Source: Gammaproteobacteria bacterium
GTDB taxonomy: Bacteria > Pseudomonadota > Gammaproteobacteria > DSM-19610
Length of the DNA: 9,453 nucleotides
Reading direction: 5' to 3'
NCBI GenBank assembly: GCA_011371465.1
Contig: DRQL01000016.1
Coordinates: 1-9,453, forward strand
Part shown: piece by piece, positions 1-5,911 of the stretch
Position numbering within the stretch: the stretch's first letter is position 1
Layout of the letters: each line of letters begins with the position of its first letter
The notes under the pieces: model-generated
Database searches by the model: none
Seen by the model: only the letters and a program-made list of their open reading frames with translations
Told to the model about the DNA's origin: nothing
Made by a program: the position numbers and the translations under genes

Positions 1-849
1 CATATGCCGGGTATCGAGGCGCGCGTGGCGGCGATCTTCCGTCGTGGCAGCGCCATTCTGCCCGAGGGTGACAGTGTGATCGAGGCCGATGACGAGGTGT
101 TTTTCCTCGCTGCGCGCAAGCATATCCGTGCCGTCACCGGCGAATTGCGCAACCTGGAAAAGCCGGTCAAGCGGGTCATGATCGCCGGTGGCGGCAATAT
201 CGGCCTGCGCCTGGCCGAGTCCGTTGAAAGTCGCTACCAGGTCAAGCTGATCGACTGCAACCCGGAGACCACGCGCAAGCTGTCAGAGTCGCTGGACAAG
301 ACCATTGTGCTGCTGGGCGACGCCGCCGACGAGGAGTTGCTGCTGGAGGAAAATATCGAGAACACGGACGTGTTCTGTGCGCTGACCAATGATGAGGAAG
401 CCAACATCCTGTCGGCCATGCTGGCCAAGCGCCTGGGCGCGCGCAAGGTCATGTCCCTGATCAACCGGCCCGCCTACGTCGACCTGGTGCAGAGTGATGT
501 CATCGATATCGCCGTATCGCCGCAGCAGGCTACCATTGGCAGCCTGCTGACGCATATACGACGCGGTGACGTGGCGGCCGTGCATTCGTTGCGACGCGGC
601 GCGGCCGAGGCCATCGAAGCCGTCGCACACGGTGATCACAAGACGTCAAAAGTGGTCGGCCGGTCGGTGGACGAAGTGAAGCTGCCGCCCGGTACGACCA
701 TCGGTGCCATCGTGCGTGGCGAGCAGGTCATCATTGCCCACCACGATACGGTGATCGAGACCGAGGATCACGTCATCCTGTTCCTGGTGGACAAGCGGCA
801 CATTCCGGATGTCGAGCAACTGTTCCAGGTCGGGGTTACGTTTTTCTGA
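1..849 (+). CDS. trkA: Trk K+ uptake system regulatory protein TrkA (3' part, 5' end outside window)
   Basis: This is the cytoplasmic, peripheral-membrane subunit of the Trk potassium transporter. It binds NAD(H)/nucleotide and gates the TrkH pore. About 281 residues are visible, matching roughly residues 178-458 of a usual TrkA of about 458. The reading frame is open from base 1, so the ATG at 4 is internal and not the start. The visible part begins in the first TrkA-C (RCK C) domain (about residues 1-50). The second Rossmann TrkA-N domain follows, with the glycine motif AGGGNIG at 61-67 and the acidic end of strand 2 (KLID, D84). A second TrkA-C domain runs from about 195 to the end. The segments LVQSDVIDIAVSPQQATI and SLRRGAAEAIEAVAHGD are very close to the E. 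coli protein. The stop is 6 bp before trkH, so the two are surely co-transcribed. Identification is secure. Confidence 0.96.
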   Translation, partial: HMPGIEARVAAIFRRGSAILPEGDSVIEADDEVFFLAARKHIRAVTGELRNLEKPVKRVMIAGGGNIGLRLAESVESRYQVKLIDCNPETTRKLSESLDKTIVLLGDAADEELLLEENIENTDVFCALTNDEEANILSAMLAKRLGARKVMSLINRPAYVDLVQSDVIDIAVSPQQATIGSLLTHIRRGDVAAVHSLRRGAAEAIEAVAHGDHKTSKVVGRSVDEVKLPPGTTIGAIVRGEQVIIAHHDTVIETEDHVILFLVDKRHIPDVEQLFQVGVTFF

Positions 850-855
850 CCCTCC

Positions 856-2307
856 ATGCACTTCAGCACCATACAACGTATCCTGGGTCTGTTGCTGATG
901 GCATCGAGCAGCACCATGCTGCCACCGCTGGTGATGGCCTGGTGGCTGGATGACGGCAGCCAGGTCGCCTTTTTCACCGCATTGCTGAGTGTGCTCGCCG
1001 CCGGGGCGCTGTGCTGGTACCCGGTCCGCACGCAGCGTCGCGAACTGCGGGTGCGTGACGGCTTCCTGGTAGTCACCCTGTTCTGGGTCGTGCTGGTACT
1101 GGTGGGCGCGACGCCCTTTGCCCTGGCGGATCAGCCGCACATGGGTTTCACTGATGCCATCTTCGAAGCGGCATCCGGCCTGACCACAACGGGCGCCACG
1201 GTGATTACCGGTATCGATCACCTGCCGATGTCCATCCGTTTCTACCGCCAGGAGCTGCAGTGGCTGGGCGGCATGGGCATCATCGTGCTGGCGGTGGCCG
1301 TGCTGCCCATGCTGGGTATCGGTGGTATGCAGCTGTACCGCGCGGAAACGCCGGGGCCGATGAAAGACAACAAGCTCACACCGCGCATTACCGAGACCGC
1401 CAAGGCGCTCTGGTATATCTACCTGGGACTGACCATCAGTTGTGCGCTGGCCTACTGGGTCGCGGGCATGGACGTCTTCGATGCGATTTCGCACAGCTTT
1501 TCCACCGTGGCCATCGGCGGCTTTTCCACCCATGACCTGAGCATCGGTTATTTCCAGAGCCCCGCCATCGAGCTGGTGGCCGTGGTGTTCATGCTGCTGG
1601 CGGGGATCAATTTCTCCCTGCATTTCGTGGCCTGGCGCTCGATGAATCCACTGACCTATTTCCGCGACTCGGAGTTCATGGCCTATATGACGGTGCTGAC
1701 GGTGGCGGCGGCCATCACGGTGTCCTACCTGTACCTGGGCGGCATATTCGATCATTTCGGTGACGCGCTGCACCACGGGGTGTTCCAGGCCGTGTCCATT
1801 GGCACGACCACCGGTTTCACCACCGCGGCCTACTTTCACTGGCCGGGCTTTCTGCCGGTCATGCTGTTGTTCACCAGTTTTATCGGTGGTTGCGCCGGTT
1901 CCACGGGTGGCGGCATGAAAGTCATACGCTTTCTGCTGCTGTTCAAGCAGGGGATGCGGGAAATCAGCCGCCTGGTGCATCCCAGCGCACAAATACCGGT
2001 AAAAGTGGGAAACAAGGCCATGCCGGAGCGCATTGTTGAGGCCGTGTGGGGATTTTTCGCCATCTATGTGGGCTGCTTCACGGTAATGATGCTGGCGCTG
2101 CTGGCCACCGGACTCGACCAGGTCACCGCATTTTCCGCGGTGGCCGCCTGTCTGAACAACCTGGGCCCCGGGCTGGGCGATGTCGGTTTCCACTACGCCG
2201 ATATCAACACCACGGCAAAGTGGGTGCTGTGCCTGGCGATGATCCTGGGACGACTGGAGATCTTTACCCTGCTGGTGCTGTTGTCCCCCGCGTTCTGGCG
2301 GCGCTGA
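856..2307 (+). CDS. trkH: Trk K+ uptake system integral membrane pore protein TrkH
   Basis: This inner-membrane potassium-translocating subunit works with TrkA. It has 483 residues, the normal TrkH length. The four-fold M1-P-M2 layout is visible through its four selectivity-filter loops: LTTTGATV at about 109-116, STVAIGGFST at 216-225, SIGTTTGFTT at 314-323 and CLNNLGPGLG at 432-441, each with the glycine that lines the filter. The GCAGSTGGGMKVIR loop (345-358) and the C-terminal GRLEIFTLL segment (465-473) are also typical of the family. It starts 6 bp after the trkA stop with no good Shine-Dalgarno sequence, so translation is probably coupled to trkA. Its stop codon TGA overlaps the ATG of the next small gene (TGATG). 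The family also includes TrkG and KtrB, but length, filter sequences and the trkA neighbour favour TrkH. Confidence 0.96.
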   Translation: MHFSTIQRILGLLLMASSSTMLPPLVMAWWLDDGSQVAFFTALLSVLAAGALCWYPVRTQRRELRVRDGFLVVTLFWVVLVLVGATPFALADQPHMGFTDAIFEAASGLTTTGATVITGIDHLPMSIRFYRQELQWLGGMGIIVLAVAVLPMLGIGGMQLYRAETPGPMKDNKLTPRITETAKALWYIYLGLTISCALAYWVAGMDVFDAISHSFSTVAIGGFSTHDLSIGYFQSPAIELVAVVFMLLAGINFSLHFVAWRSMNPLTYFRDSEFMAYMTVLTVAAAITVSYLYLGGIFDHFGDALHHGVFQAVSIGTTTGFTTAAYFHWPGFLPVMLLFTSFIGGCAGSTGGGMKVIRFLLLFKQGMREISRLVHPSAQIPVKVGNKAMPERIVEAVWGFFAIYVGCFTVMMLALLATGLDQVTAFSAVAACLNNLGPGLGDVGFHYADINTTAKWVLCLAMILGRLEIFTLLVLLSPAFWRR

Positions 2308-2507
2308 TGTCGTACCCGGATGTGATGCACCTGCCCGGATGGGTGAACTGGCTGGCACAGGATGCGGATGGCGCCTGGTGGGGCTACGAGGTCGAGCCGT
2401 TGCAGTTCCATAACGGCTGGTATGAAAATGAAGCGGGCCGACGCCTGCGGGTAGCGGTCGGCGAGGCCAACGGGAGCTGGCAGCGGACCTTGTGCAGGGT
2501 GCGGTAG
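2307..2507 (+). CDS. small Trp-rich conserved-looking hypothetical protein, coupled to trkH
   Basis: The encoded protein is 66 residues, acidic in the middle and basic at the end, with no membrane segment or signal peptide. The ATG shares its A with the trkH stop (TGATG), a standard arrangement for translational re-initiation; there is no independent Shine-Dalgarno. Six tryptophans (12, 15, 24, 25, 38, 58) fall in a dense core, WVNWLAQDADGAWWGYEVEP followed by HNGWYENEAGRRLRV. This composition is unlike a random out-of-frame translation. From memory, small proteins with a WLAQDxDGxWWxYxVEP-like core and a GWYENE motif occur in other gammaproteobacteria, but I cannot name a family or function. 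The position suggests co-expression with the K+ transporter, which need not mean a role in K+ uptake. I am fairly confident it is a real gene; its function is unknown. Confidence 0.7.
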   Translation: MSYPDVMHLPGWVNWLAQDADGAWWGYEVEPLQFHNGWYENEAGRRLRVAVGEANGSWQRTLCRVR

Positions 2508-2792
2508 TCTGACAGTTTTGCCCGCTTGATGGGTGAAAGTCCGCATTATCCGTAGAATATGGCTGAAAAATACCACATTACTTAAAATGATTAATAGATA
2601 AAATGTGGAGAATATGTCTATATAAAAGCAAATATGTGCATCATAAGTGGAAATAACTCCGCATCAATCCGGAATTTTATCGGTGCAGTAATTCGAAGCG
2701 CTGCCGACACGGTATGGAAGGGCGGATTGGCCTGTTCCGGTAAACCGCTATACTGTCTGTGACTCCCGACACCTGCCGAGGCATGCAAAACC
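2508..2792. other. intergenic region with AT-rich island
   Basis: This 285-bp gap between the trkH-linked small gene and the rhodanese gene contains no convincing ORF. About 2555-2690 is strikingly AT-rich against GC-rich flanks. It holds a 7-bp inverted repeat, CCACATT (2573-2579) and AATGTGG (2602-2608) with a 22-bp spacer, and two copies of AATATGT starting exactly 20 bp apart (2611 and 2631). No intrinsic terminator for the trk operon can be seen. The 3' end of the gap carries the candidate promoter listed separately. Confidence 0.6.
2727..2754 (+). promoter_or_regulatory. candidate sigma70 promoter for the rhodanese gene
   Basis: A TTGGCC hexamer (2727-2732) is followed after 16 bp by TATACT (2749-2754), one mismatch from the -10 consensus. 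Transcription would start near 2761, giving a leader of about 32 nt before the ATG at 2793. The -35 is only partly consensus, so this is a moderate call made from sequence alone. Confidence 0.45.
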
Positions 2793-3215
2793 ATGGAAGA
2801 AGTCAAAACCCTGTCGCCCAAAGAAGCCTGGCAGCTCATGCAGGACGACCCGCGTGTGGTCATGATCGATGTGCGCTCCGATATGGAGTTCCTGTTTGTC
2901 GGTCACCCGCAGGGTGCCATCCATATCCCGTGGATTGACTACCCGGACTGGAAACTGAACGAAAATTTCGTCACCGAGGTGCGCAAGCTGGTGCTGGGCG
3001 GGATCTGCCACGGGAACCTGAATTCCGGGGCCCCGGTCCTGCTCATCTGCCGTAGCGGGAAACGCTCCCTGGAAGCTGGTAATCTATTGATTAAAGAGGG
3101 ATTTTGTGATGTGTACAACATCGAGGGCGGGTTCGAGGGGGAACTCGATGAACAGCATCACCGGGGTACGCTGGACGGTTGGAGATTCCACGGATTACCC
3201 TGGGAACAGTGTTGA
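2793..3215 (+). CDS. single-domain rhodanese-like sulfurtransferase
   Basis: Rhodaneses carry sulfane sulfur as a persulfide on one active-site cysteine and pass it to an acceptor such as cyanide, thiols or another carrier protein. This one is cytoplasmic: 140 residues, with no signal peptide or membrane helix. The N-terminal half has the family pattern VVMIDVRSDMEF (22-33) followed by GHPQGAIHIPW (37-47). The active-site loop is CRSGKRS (86-92) with Cys86 as nucleophile, and the fold closes with VYNIEGGFEGE (107-117). All residues needed for activity are present. Three further cysteines (72, 105, 140) are visible. The ATG at 2793 was chosen because the domain begins directly after it and GAGG lies upstream. 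Its neighbour 244 bp downstream is a DsrE2-like protein, so a role in cytoplasmic sulfur transfer, as in rhd-tusA-dsrE2 clusters of sulfur oxidisers, is likely but inferred. The true acceptor cannot be read from sequence. Confidence 0.9.
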   Translation: MEEVKTLSPKEAWQLMQDDPRVVMIDVRSDMEFLFVGHPQGAIHIPWIDYPDWKLNENFVTEVRKLVLGGICHGNLNSGAPVLLICRSGKRSLEAGNLLIKEGFCDVYNIEGGFEGELDEQHHRGTLDGWRFHGLPWEQC

Positions 3216-3253
3216 TTCAGTTATGCGTCTGACCTAAATATGCAGCCAATTGT

Positions 3254-3282
3254 TTGACCCTGAAAAATTCCGTTCATATAAT
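3254..3282 (+). promoter_or_regulatory. strong sigma70-type promoter for dsrE2
   Basis: TTGACC (3254-3259) and a perfect TATAAT (3277-3282) are separated by exactly 17 bp, so only one base differs from full consensus. Transcription would begin near 3289, about 170 nt before the dsrE2 ATG. A perfect palindrome, GGGTGTCACCC (3291-3301), lies at the predicted start site and could be an operator or a 5' hairpin. In a GC-rich genome such a close match is unlikely to be chance. Confidence 0.7.
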
Positions 3283-3288
3283 CAGACT

Positions 3289-3459
3289 CTGGGTGTCACC
3301 CCCCTGCCACTCTGTCCAGGTGTACGTTCCCGTTTTTAGTGCGCGTATCTCGGGGCAATGGTGCTTATCCTAATATTGGGGTACGGGTGTGTCACTGATT
3401 TGCGACACATCTTGCCAAATCACAACTACCCGTAGATAACGGCTAGGAGGAAATACTAT
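3289..3459 (+). promoter_or_regulatory. long, potentially structured 5' leader of dsrE2
   Basis: If the promoter above is used, the dsrE2 mRNA carries about 170 nt of leader. Near its 3' end two nested inverted repeats could fold. The outer stem is TACGGGT (3382-3388) with ACCCGTA (3428-3434). The inner stem is GTGTC (3389-3393) with GACAC (3404-3408). The fold would end 10 nt before a strong Shine-Dalgarno AGGAGG (3445-3450), which is itself 9 nt from the ATG. An upstream TCCTA (3368-3372) could pair with TAGGA of the Shine-Dalgarno (3444-3448), but only over 5 bp. The motif GGGTGT..CAC occurs at 3291 and again, with a GT insertion, at 3385. I recognise no known riboswitch class. Confidence 0.4.
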
Positions 3460-4068
3460 ATGTCATCAACAGCAGAAAGCATGAACCAGACGCAGATGGA
3501 TGAGTGGCTGAACAAGAAACTCGACGAATTGCTGCCAACCAAGTTGCAGGAAATCGACGAGGCGCGTACACCCGCCCTGTCCATTATTGCTACCAAGGGT
3601 ACCCTGGACTGGGCTTACCCTCCTTTCATCCTGGCCTCCACGGCGGCTGCGCTGGGGTGGGACTCCTCGATCTTCTTCACCTTCTACGGCCTGTTGCTGC
3701 TGAAGAAGGAAATCAACGTGGATGTCAGTCCACTGGGTAACCCGGCCATGCCGATGAAGATGCCCTTTGGTCCCCAGTGGTTCCAGAACATCGAATGGCC
3801 CATGCCCAACCTGCTGATGGGTGGTGTTCCCGGGTTTGAGAAAGTGGCGACCGGCCTGATGAAGAAGACCTTCAAGAACAAGGGCGTGGCTACCGTAGAC
3901 GAACTGCGTGAACTGTGCATCGAGGCGGACGTGAAAATGTATGCCTGCCAGATGACGGTTGACGTGTTTGGTTTTGAACAGAGTGAATTCATCGACGGTC
4001 TGGATTTTGTCGGTGCGGCTTCCTTCCTGCCGATGGCAAGGACGTCGGACGTCTGTCTGTTCATCTAG
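3460..4068 (+). CDS. dsrE2: DsrE2-like protein (DsrE/DsrF/DrsH-like family)
   Basis: This 202-residue protein belongs to the DsrE/DsrF-like superfamily. Members bind sulfane sulfur on a cysteine and take part in sulfur relay; the DsrE2 type is typical of dissimilatory sulfur oxidisers. A charged N-terminal helix (about 10-35) precedes the first strand and loop, LSIIATKGTLDWAYPP (40-55). The hydrophobic segments ILASTAAALGW and SSIFFTFYGLLLL (57-81) follow, and the stretch is hydrophobic enough to be predicted as membrane-associated, as reported for some DsrE2 proteins. A Met/Pro-rich middle (95-125) leads to the C-terminal half with VDELRELCIEADVKMYACQM (146-165). Cys163 in YACQM is the likely sulfur-binding residue by analogy with the family; Cys153 and Cys199 are also present. 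The start is set by AGGAGG, 9 nt upstream. The gene has its own promoter and an intrinsic terminator, so it appears monocistronic. Family placement is good; the subtype and partner are inferred. Confidence 0.82.
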   Translation: MSSTAESMNQTQMDEWLNKKLDELLPTKLQEIDEARTPALSIIATKGTLDWAYPPFILASTAAALGWDSSIFFTFYGLLLLKKEINVDVSPLGNPAMPMKMPFGPQWFQNIEWPMPNLLMGGVPGFEKVATGLMKKTFKNKGVATVDELRELCIEADVKMYACQMTVDVFGFEQSEFIDGLDFVGAASFLPMARTSDVCLFI

Positions 4069-4086
4069 ACAGGACTTTGCAGTCTG

Positions 4087-4115
4087 AAAAAGGCGTGCCT
4101 GGCACGCCTTTTTTT
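4087..4115 (+). terminator. intrinsic terminator after dsrE2
   Basis: A perfect 9-bp inverted repeat, AGGCGTGCC (4091-4099) and GGCACGCCT (4101-4109), is followed by an unbroken T run to 4115 and preceded by five A residues (4087-4091). The hairpin would fold with a short loop of a few bases. It lies 18 bp after the dsrE2 stop, and the A-tract means it might also stop transcription from the other direction. Confidence 0.9.
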
Positions 4116-4132
4116 ATGCCAGAATGAGGTCC

Positions 4133-5083
4133 ATGCGAAGCCTGTACCCGGCCATACAGCCCTACGTGCGACATACCCTGGAGGTGGGGCCGCCGCATCA
4201 GCTTTACGCGGAGGAATGCGGTAATCCCCAGGGTATCCCGGTGTTGTTCCTGCATGGCGGGCCGGGCGGTGGCTGCCAGGCATCCCACCGGCGGTTTTTC
4301 AATGCCGATCTCTACCGGATTATCCTGTTCGACCAGCGCGGTTGCGGTTGTTCAACGCCACGCGCGGAATTGCGGGAAAACACCACCGCTGATCTGCTGG
4401 CCGACGTGGAGCTGATCCGGGAGCGACTGGGTATCGAGCGCTGGCTGGTGTTCGGCGGCTCCTGGGGATCGACACTGGGTCTTTTGTATGCAGAGGCTTT
4501 CCCGGAACGGGTGCTTGGCCTGGTGCTGCGCGGTATTTTCCTGTGTCGCAGGCGGGACATCCAGTGGTTCTACCAGGATGGCGCCTCACGCCTGTTCCCC
4601 GATTACTGGCAGGATTTCCTGGCGCCCGTTGCGGAGGACAGGCGTGGTGACCTGGTGCAGGCCTATTACGAGCTGCTGACCGGCGAGGATGAGGTGGCGC
4701 GGCTGGCGGCGGCCAGGGCCTGGTCGATATGGGAAGGACGTACCTCCACCCTGCACTGCAAGCCAGAGCTGGTGGAGCATTTCGGTAACAGCCACGTGGC
4801 CCTGAGCATGGCGCGTATAGAGTGCCACTACTTCGTACATGATGCCTTTATCGAGCCCGACCAGATACTGCAACGGGCCGAGCGCCTGCGTGGCATTCCC
4901 GGCGTCATCGTGCACGGGCGTTACGACGTCGTGTGTCCGGTCGACCAGGCCTTCGCCCTGCACAGGGCCTGGCCGGAAGCGCGCCTGAACATTATCCCAG
5001 GTGTGGGTCACAGCATCGCGGACCCGGCCATAGTGGATGCGCTGGTCCGGGCTACGGATGCTTTTGCCGAGCGCCTGGCATGA
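4133..5083 (+). CDS. pip: proline iminopeptidase (prolyl aminopeptidase)
   Basis: This cytoplasmic serine peptidase of the alpha/beta-hydrolase fold (MEROPS S33) removes N-terminal proline from peptides. It has 316 residues from the chosen start, the usual size. The oxyanion-hole motif HGGPGGG is at 41-47, followed by FDQRGCGCS (66-74). The nucleophile elbow is GGSWGS with Ser110, the acid is Asp265 in GRYDVV, and the base is His293 in GVGHS. The cap-domain segment WEGRTSTL and ARIECHYF match the family. Two in-frame ATGs exist, at 4124 and 4133. The second is preferred because homologues begin MRxLYP and GAGG lies just before it, although the spacing is short. The gene begins only 17 bp after the terminator T run, so its promoter is not obvious. 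The stop overlaps the dtd start by 4 nt (ATGA), so the pair is coupled. Confidence 0.93.
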   Translation: MRSLYPAIQPYVRHTLEVGPPHQLYAEECGNPQGIPVLFLHGGPGGGCQASHRRFFNADLYRIILFDQRGCGCSTPRAELRENTTADLLADVELIRERLGIERWLVFGGSWGSTLGLLYAEAFPERVLGLVLRGIFLCRRRDIQWFYQDGASRLFPDYWQDFLAPVAEDRRGDLVQAYYELLTGEDEVARLAAARAWSIWEGRTSTLHCKPELVEHFGNSHVALSMARIECHYFVHDAFIEPDQILQRAERLRGIPGVIVHGRYDVVCPVDQAFALHRAWPEARLNIIPGVGHSIADPAIVDALVRATDAFAERLA

Positions 5084-5544
5084 TTGCATTGCTGCAACGG
5101 GTTACCACTGCCTGGGTCGATGTCGACGGGGAACGGATAGCGGCTATCGAACGTGGCCTGGTGGTGCTGCTGGGTGTGGAGCGCGGCGACGGTCAGACAC
5201 AGGCGGACCGGCTGCTGGAACGGTTGCTCGCCTACCGTGTCTTTGCGGACCGCGAAGGCCGCATGAACCTTGGCCTTGTCGAGACGGGGGGCGGCCTGTT
5301 GCTGGTTCCACAGTTCACGCTGGCTGCGGATACGCGTACAGGCAGGCGTCCGAGTTTTACCCCGGCGGCGGAACCGGAGCAGGGCAGGTTCTGGTTCGAC
5401 TATGTCGTGGAGCAGGCGGAGCGCCGGCATGAACCGGTCGCGTGCGGGCGGTTCGGAGCGGACATGCAGGTCGGCCTGGTAAACGACGGCCCGGTTACCT
5501 TCTGGCTGCAGGTATCGCCCCCCCCGGTGAGAAATGCGGGCTAG
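5080..5544 (+). CDS. dtd: D-aminoacyl-tRNA deacylase (DTD)
   Basis: DTD hydrolyses D-aminoacyl-tRNAs (and Gly-tRNA-Ala), a proofreading step that keeps D-residues out of proteins; it acts as a cytoplasmic dimer. The protein has 154 residues, against about 145 usually; the extra residues follow the domain end at FWLQV (141-145). It starts MIALLQRVTTAWVDVDG, the normal N-terminus, from an ATG overlapping the pip stop. The cross-subunit Gly-Pro motif is intact as NDGPVT (135-140, G137-P138), and RFGADMQVGLVNDGP matches the family closely. The other signature, usually SQFTL, reads PQFTL here, with Pro at position 77. The longer in-frame extension back to 4933 lies inside pip and is not coding. 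A run of eight C (5518-5525) sits in the 3' tail. Its stop shares CTAG with the convergent gene. Confidence 0.94.
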   Translation: MIALLQRVTTAWVDVDGERIAAIERGLVVLLGVERGDGQTQADRLLERLLAYRVFADREGRMNLGLVETGGGLLLVPQFTLAADTRTGRRPSFTPAAEPEQGRFWFDYVVEQAERRHEPVACGRFGADMQVGLVNDGPVTFWLQVSPPPVRNAG

Positions 5545-5831
5545 CGGCGTCCCTTTACCTGTTCGCAGGGGCGCTGAAAGTAGCAGGTCAGCGCACAGGT
5601 CCCCGAAGTCAGCAGCCAGAACATGAAGAAGCCGATGCTGTACACGGCCATGCGGCTGACACCCAGGTGCCCGGTCAACATGGTCAGGTCCTGCGGATCA
5701 AAAACCGTGAAAAACAGCCCGGTGGCGACACCCGAGGTGAGAAACGATGGCCAGAGCACGGCGATGATGCGCTGGATAACCGGGATTTCCGGGGCTCTGT
5801 TCTGCGGTGTCTGGTCAGTGTTGTCTTTCAT
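5541..5831 (-). CDS. hypothetical two-helix membrane protein at the end of the cco block
   Basis: The protein has 96 residues. A polar, Pro/Gln-containing N-terminus (1-20) precedes two hydrophobic segments, about 21-44 (starting IIAVLWPSFLTSGVATGLFF) and about 62-84, joined by a short loop with FDPQDL. The second helix ends in three cysteines, Cys79, Cys83 and Cys89, spaced CX3CX5C, then a basic tail. Lengths and hydrophobicity look like a real inner-membrane protein, and AGAGG lies 8 nt before the ATG. It follows ccoH after 80 bp, in which I see no clear promoter or terminator; the gap has a small inverted repeat AATAC-TATAG-GTATT (5867-5881). I cannot name a family. By position it may help cbb3 oxidase assembly, possibly in metal handling given the cysteines, but this is only inference. 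Its stop TAG shares the CTAG with dtd. Confidence 0.8.
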   Translation of the reverse strand: MKDNTDQTPQNRAPEIPVIQRIIAVLWPSFLTSGVATGLFFTVFDPQDLTMLTGHLGVSRMAVYSIGFFMFWLLTSGTCALTCYFQRPCEQVKGRR

Positions 5832-5911
5832 GAAAGGGCCTCTGACAGCGGGTTAACCACTCGTTCAATACTATAGGTATTTCAATCGCCAGGTCCAGGT
5901 GTGGAGGGAGT

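Noticed and set aside
646..2358. A 570-codon open frame on the minus strand across trkA and trkH
   Set aside because: It is antisense to two clear genes. Its translation is rich in His, Gln, Arg and Gly, as expected from the complement of GC-rich coding DNA, and shows no recognisable domain.
2573..2608. An inverted repeat as a terminator for the trk operon
   Set aside because: The arms are AT-rich and only 7 bp with a 22-bp loop, and no T run follows; it is kept only as part of the AT-rich region.
3390..3403. A possible sigma54 promoter (TGTCAC-N4-TTGC) upstream of dsrE2
   Set aside because: It lacks the invariant GG of the -24 element and the spacing to GC is one base short; the sigma70 match upstream is far better.
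3684..4064. A 126-codon minus-strand open frame opposite dsrE2
   Set aside because: It is antisense to a gene with a strong promoter, ribosome site and family motifs; the translation has no recognisable features.
4933..5079. An upstream in-frame extension of dtd
   Set aside because: It lies inside pip, and DTD proteins begin MIALLQRV, which matches the ATG at 5080.
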